Assembly (NCBI GenBank): GCA_030634925.1 | Contig: DAOVZV010000034.1 | Span: forward strand, 1 to 8,504 | Length of the DNA stretch: 8,504 bases | Direction of reading: 5' to 3' | Source: Sulfurovum sp. | GTDB taxonomy: Bacteria; Campylobacterota; Campylobacteria; Campylobacterales; Sulfurovaceae | Shown: piece after piece, positions 6,627-8,504 of the stretch | Numbering within the stretch: position 1 is the stretch's first letter | Layout: every line of letters starts with the position of its first letter | The notes under the pieces: generated by a model | Database searches by the model: none | What the model was told of the DNA's origin: nothing | What the model saw: only the letters and a program-made list of their open reading frames with translations | Position numbers and translations under genes: made by a program

Positions 6627-6779
6627 TTAGTTTATTACATCATCCACAACATCACTTACTGCTTTATCTACACATTTGCTATCTACACAAGTTGGCTTTG
6701 GCTCTATTACCTTTTGACCACATCCTACTAATCCTAATAACGCAAATCCTACAAGTCCTGTTAATACTAATTTTTTCAT
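6627..6779 (-). CDS. Small lipoprotein, 50 residues
   Basis: A short gene of unknown function that length cut-offs can miss. The translation starts MKKLVLTGLVGFALLGLVGC, a perfect lipoprotein signal: two lysines, a hydrophobic core and the lipobox LVGC with Cys20 as the lipidation site. The mature part is only about 31 residues (GQKVIEPKP, then CVDSKCVDKA, then an acidic end VSDVVDDVIN). Two further cysteines (31 and 36) in a C-x4-C arrangement could form an intramolecular disulfide. A strong Shine-Dalgarno AGGAG lies 7 bases upstream of the ATG, and two TATAAT boxes lie behind it. Together these make it a real gene. The family is unknown; such peptides often coat the envelope or assist larger complexes, but nothing here shows which. 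Its 3' end faces the convergent lipoprotein operon. Confidence 0.85.
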   Translation of the reverse strand: MKKLVLTGLVGFALLGLVGCGQKVIEPKPTCVDSKCVDKAVSDVVDDVIN

Positions 6780-6808
6780 AGTTTTCTCCTAATTTTTTAT
6801 TACTCTTT

Positions 6809-6828
6809 ATTATAAACTATCTATTATA
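6809..6828 (-). promoter_or_regulatory. Tandem -10 boxes upstream of the small lipoprotein
   Basis: On the minus strand two perfect TATAAT hexamers occur 14 bases apart, at 6823-6828 and 6809-6814. Start sites about 7 bases further would give leaders of roughly 22-37 bases, which include the AGGAG ribosome binding site. The region is very AT-rich, so one of the boxes may be chance. Confidence 0.5.
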
Positions 6829-6858
6829 AGAGTTTGTTTATGTAATTTTGTAGCAAGA

Positions 6859-7584
6859 TTATACTTCCAAATAACGGATAAGGCGAATATTTGAAATCCA
6901 ACCTACTATAGGTTCATCTATAGTTCCTGCTTTTGTGATAAAAATATCTTGACATAGCTTGTTTTCTTCCATCTTTTGTTTGGCATTTGCTATGCTAGAT
7001 AATTCTGATACAATTACAAATCCTTGTCCTTCATCAAACAGTATATTATCATCTTTATATTTTTCCAAGAAGTTACCAAAAGTATCATCTATCGAACCAT
7101 CTTGTGCTAGGTATTTGTTTAGTTTACTCTCATGAACCATAAATTTGATATGACTTTCATCATCTATTATCGGTAGCCTAGTCACTTTTGTAAGATTAAA
7201 TTGTCTCAATAAATCTGATATTCCAATATCTTCTGCTTTTATACCTTTTGGCAAACGATATATTGCCATAGAGTAGATAGAACGCATAATAGAAGATATA
7301 CTATTATTGGACTTTTGTATAGGACTCATTCTTTTGACCATCTGTTGAACCTGTTGATTGGCAGATTCAAAACTCTCTTTACCAAAATAAAATGCCAAAA
7401 CAGTACCTATCCAAGATGCAAATACTGGCAAAGTAGTATTAAATATTGTCATAGCACTTGTAGCATCTCCTTTATACATAGTAAAAATTGCTAGTACTAT
7501 AATTGACAAACCAGATATAGCTAGTGTCCAATATGCAACCTTGTTCTGTATATTTGTATTTATATTCTTTTGATTATTCTCCAT
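6859..7584 (-). CDS. Two-helix membrane protein with CBS-like region
   Basis: A 241-residue protein not recognised as a named gene. Residues 18-36 and 44-66 form two transmembrane helices separated by a short loop (MYKGDATSAM). After FYFGKESFESAN (65-76) comes a probably coiled linker (77-105). The cytoplasmic part has a CBS-like pattern: ISDLLRQFNLTKVTRLPIID (122-141) with FMVHESKLNKYL (148-159), and a second divergent copy at 188-240 (FVIVSELSSIANAKQKM then ITKAGTIDEPIVGWISNIRL). CBS pairs usually bind adenosine nucleotides and regulate an attached effector, so a membrane-anchored nucleotide sensor is possible but inferred. No catalytic motif or signal peptide is visible. The start ATG has AAAGGAT five bases upstream, and a TATAAT box lies at 7613-7618. 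It is divergent from rplI and upstream of the small lipoprotein on the same strand; with 79 bases between them and separate promoter boxes they need not be one operon. Confidence 0.85.
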   Translation of the reverse strand: MENNQKNINTNIQNKVAYWTLAISGLSIIVLAIFTMYKGDATSAMTIFNTTLPVFASWIGTVLAFYFGKESFESANQQVQQMVKRMSPIQKSNNSISSIMRSIYSMAIYRLPKGIKAEDIGISDLLRQFNLTKVTRLPIIDDESHIKFMVHESKLNKYLAQDGSIDDTFGNFLEKYKDDNILFDEGQGFVIVSELSSIANAKQKMEENKLCQDIFITKAGTIDEPIVGWISNIRLIRYLEV

Positions 7585-7612
7585 AAAGTATCCTTTGAGT
7601 TGATTTACATCT

Positions 7613-7618
7613 ATTATA
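7613..7618 (-). promoter_or_regulatory. -10 box for the CBS-like membrane protein gene
   Basis: The minus strand reads TATAAT here, 28 bases upstream of the ATG at 7584. It would give a leader of about 22 bases carrying the AAAGGAT ribosome binding site (7590-7596). No -35 box is apparent. Confidence 0.5.
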
Positions 7619-7633
7619 TTAACAAAATTTAGA

Positions 7634-7639
7634 TAAAAT
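7634..7639 (+). promoter_or_regulatory. Probable -10 box of rplI
   Basis: TAAAAT (five of six consensus bases) lies 32 bases before the rplI ATG, in an AT-rich stretch, with the Shine-Dalgarno AAGGAT at 7661-7666. It is only 15 bases from the opposing -10 box, so the two divergent promoters are nearly back to back and may compete or share control. The call is weaker than for the minus-strand box because AT-rich DNA offers other candidates. Confidence 0.4.
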
Positions 7640-7671
7640 ATTATTAATTAAATAACTATTAAGGATTTTAA

Positions 7672-8115
7672 ATGAAAGTATTATTGATAAAAGATGTTAA
7701 GACACTTGGACTTGCTGGAGAGATTAAAGAGGTAAAAGACGGTTATGGTCAAAACTTCCTAGTAGGAAAAGGGTTGGCAAAACTAGCTACACCAGAGATA
7801 GTAGCCAACTGGAAACAAGAACAAGAAGATATGGCTAGACAACTCAAAGAGGATTTGGCAAGATTAGAAGAAGAAAAAACTAAACTAGAAGCTACTATCA
7901 TCAGGATAGAAAAACCTATAGCACCTGTAGGTATCCAAGGGTCTGTGGGTAATGGAGATATATCTTCTGCTATATTGACTCAACTCAATATTACACTAGA
8001 CAAAAAGCTTATCAACCTCAAAAAGGCTTTCAAGTCTACAGGTATCCATGAAGTAGATGCCAAACTAGGTCACGGTATCCACGCTATACTCAAAGTCGAA
8101 GTAGTAGGTGTCTAA
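7672..8115 (+). CDS. rplI: 50S ribosomal protein L9
   Basis: Full-length bacterial L9 of 147 residues, binding 23S rRNA near the L1 stalk. The N-terminal domain ([36 protein letters not shown], spanning residues 1-36) contains the family signature, with the glycines and GYGQNFL that contact rRNA. A long charged helix (about 45-78) connects it to the C-terminal domain, which carries [12 protein letters not shown] and the conserved [11 protein letters not shown]. The length is within 2 residues of the E. coli protein. The ATG is preceded at 5 bases by AAGGAT. The stop TAA directly abuts the GTG of hslV, so the two are cotranscribed and probably translationally coupled. Confidence 0.97.
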   Translation: MKVLLIKDVKTLGLAGEIKEVKDGYGQNFLVGKGLAKLATPEIVANWKQEQEDMARQLKEDLARLEEEKTKLEATIIRIEKPIAPVGIQGSVGNGDISSAILTQLNITLDKKLINLKKAFKSTGIHEVDAKLGHGIHAILKVEVVGV

Positions 8116-8504
8116 GTGTTTCACGCAACCACGATACTAGGATACAAAGCAGATGGCAAAGCAGTCATAGGAGGAGATGGTCAAGTCTCTTTTGGTGATA
8201 CAGTTCTCAAAGGCAATGCGACCAAGATACGAACACTTGGCGAGGGCAAAGTATTGGCAGGATTTGCAGGAAGTACAGCTGATGCTTTTAATCTTTTTGA
8301 TATGTTTGAGACGATTTTGGCAGAGAAAAAGGGTGATTTATTTAAATCAGTCATTGGATTTTCCAAGATGTGGCGAAAAGATAAGCATCTAAGACAACTC
8401 GAAGCGATGATGATAGTTCTAAATACAGAGCATATCTATATCCTAACAGGGACAGGCGATGTAGTAGAACCCGAAGATGGCAAGATAGCCTCTATCGGAA
8501 GTGG
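8116..8504 (+). CDS. hslV: ATP-dependent protease subunit HslV (3' end outside window)
   Basis: Proteolytic subunit of the HslUV (ClpQY) protease, an N-terminal threonine hydrolase forming two hexameric rings capped by the HslU ATPase. The window holds the first 129 codons of roughly 175-180. The start is GTG and touches the rplI stop; AGGTG lies 6 bases upstream, inside rplI. The protein begins [10 protein letters not shown] as in Campylobacter HslV. Subtracting four residues puts the active-site set exactly at the canonical numbers: T5 is Thr1, D21 is Asp17, K37 is Lys33 and S129 is Ser125. The mature enzyme should therefore begin at T5, after loss of [28 protein letters not shown] and [11 protein letters not shown] are all present. 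hslU is expected beyond the window end. Confidence 0.97.
   Translation, partial: MFHATTILGYKADGKAVIGGDGQVSFGDTVLKGNATKIRTLGEGKVLAGFAGSTADAFNLFDMFETILAEKKGDLFKSVIGFSKMWRKDKHLRQLEAMMIVLNTEHIYILTGTGDVVEPEDGKIASIGS

Noticed and set aside
8177..8392. Plus and minus frames overlapping the last 330 bases
   Set aside because: The hslV frame from 8116 carries all the catalytic residues and stays open to the window end, so these are shadows.
1..8504. CRISPR array, insertion sequence, prophage, toxin-antitoxin or tRNA genes
   Set aside because: No regularly spaced repeats, terminal inverted repeats, transposase or integrase motifs, paired toxin-antitoxin frames or cloverleaf sequences were seen; the window is ordinary core genome apart from the points listed.

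Overview
This is a low-GC, gene-dense window that reads as a chromosomal core segment of a Campylobacterota (epsilonproteobacterial) genome. Three things point there: the order rpmH-rnpA-yidC-jag-mnmE, the HslV N-terminus starting MFHATT as in Campylobacter and Helicobacter, and an NspC-type carboxynorspermidine decarboxylase for polyamine synthesis. The proteins resemble free-living relatives of the Sulfurimonas/Sulfurovum kind, but the genus cannot be fixed from the sequence alone.

Layout. Positions 8-1147 (minus) hold nspC, whose start codon lies directly behind a textbook extended -10 box, so its mRNA is probably leaderless. From 1244 to 6582 (plus) a tightly packed run encodes ribosomal protein L34 (rpmH), the RNase P protein (rnpA), the membrane insertase YidC, the RNA-binding protein Jag/KhpB, the tRNA-modification GTPase MnmE, a small membrane protein with a Sel1-like repeat, and a lipoprotein with a probable beta-sandwich domain. 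Gaps are 0-15 bases except for 50 bases before yidC. The functional theme is ribosome and tRNA maturation plus membrane protein insertion. yidD, normally between rnpA and yidC, is absent here.

A hairpin at 6590-6615 separates this run from two minus-strand genes: a 50-residue lipoprotein (6627-6779) and an unrecognised two-helix membrane protein with a CBS-like cytoplasmic region (6859-7584). Closely spaced divergent promoters near 7613-7639 then lead into rplI (L9) and hslV, which abut exactly; hslV runs off the window end and hslU would be expected next.

No mobile element, CRISPR array, tRNA/rRNA gene or sign of recent transfer was seen, and no obviously new multi-gene system. The observations most worth checking are the rnpA gene with no ATG/GTG/TTG start for its N-terminal part, the leaderless nspC transcript, the Jag protein that has lost its R3H signature, the missing yidD, the HslV propeptide, and the uncharacterised lipoproteins and CBS-like membrane protein.
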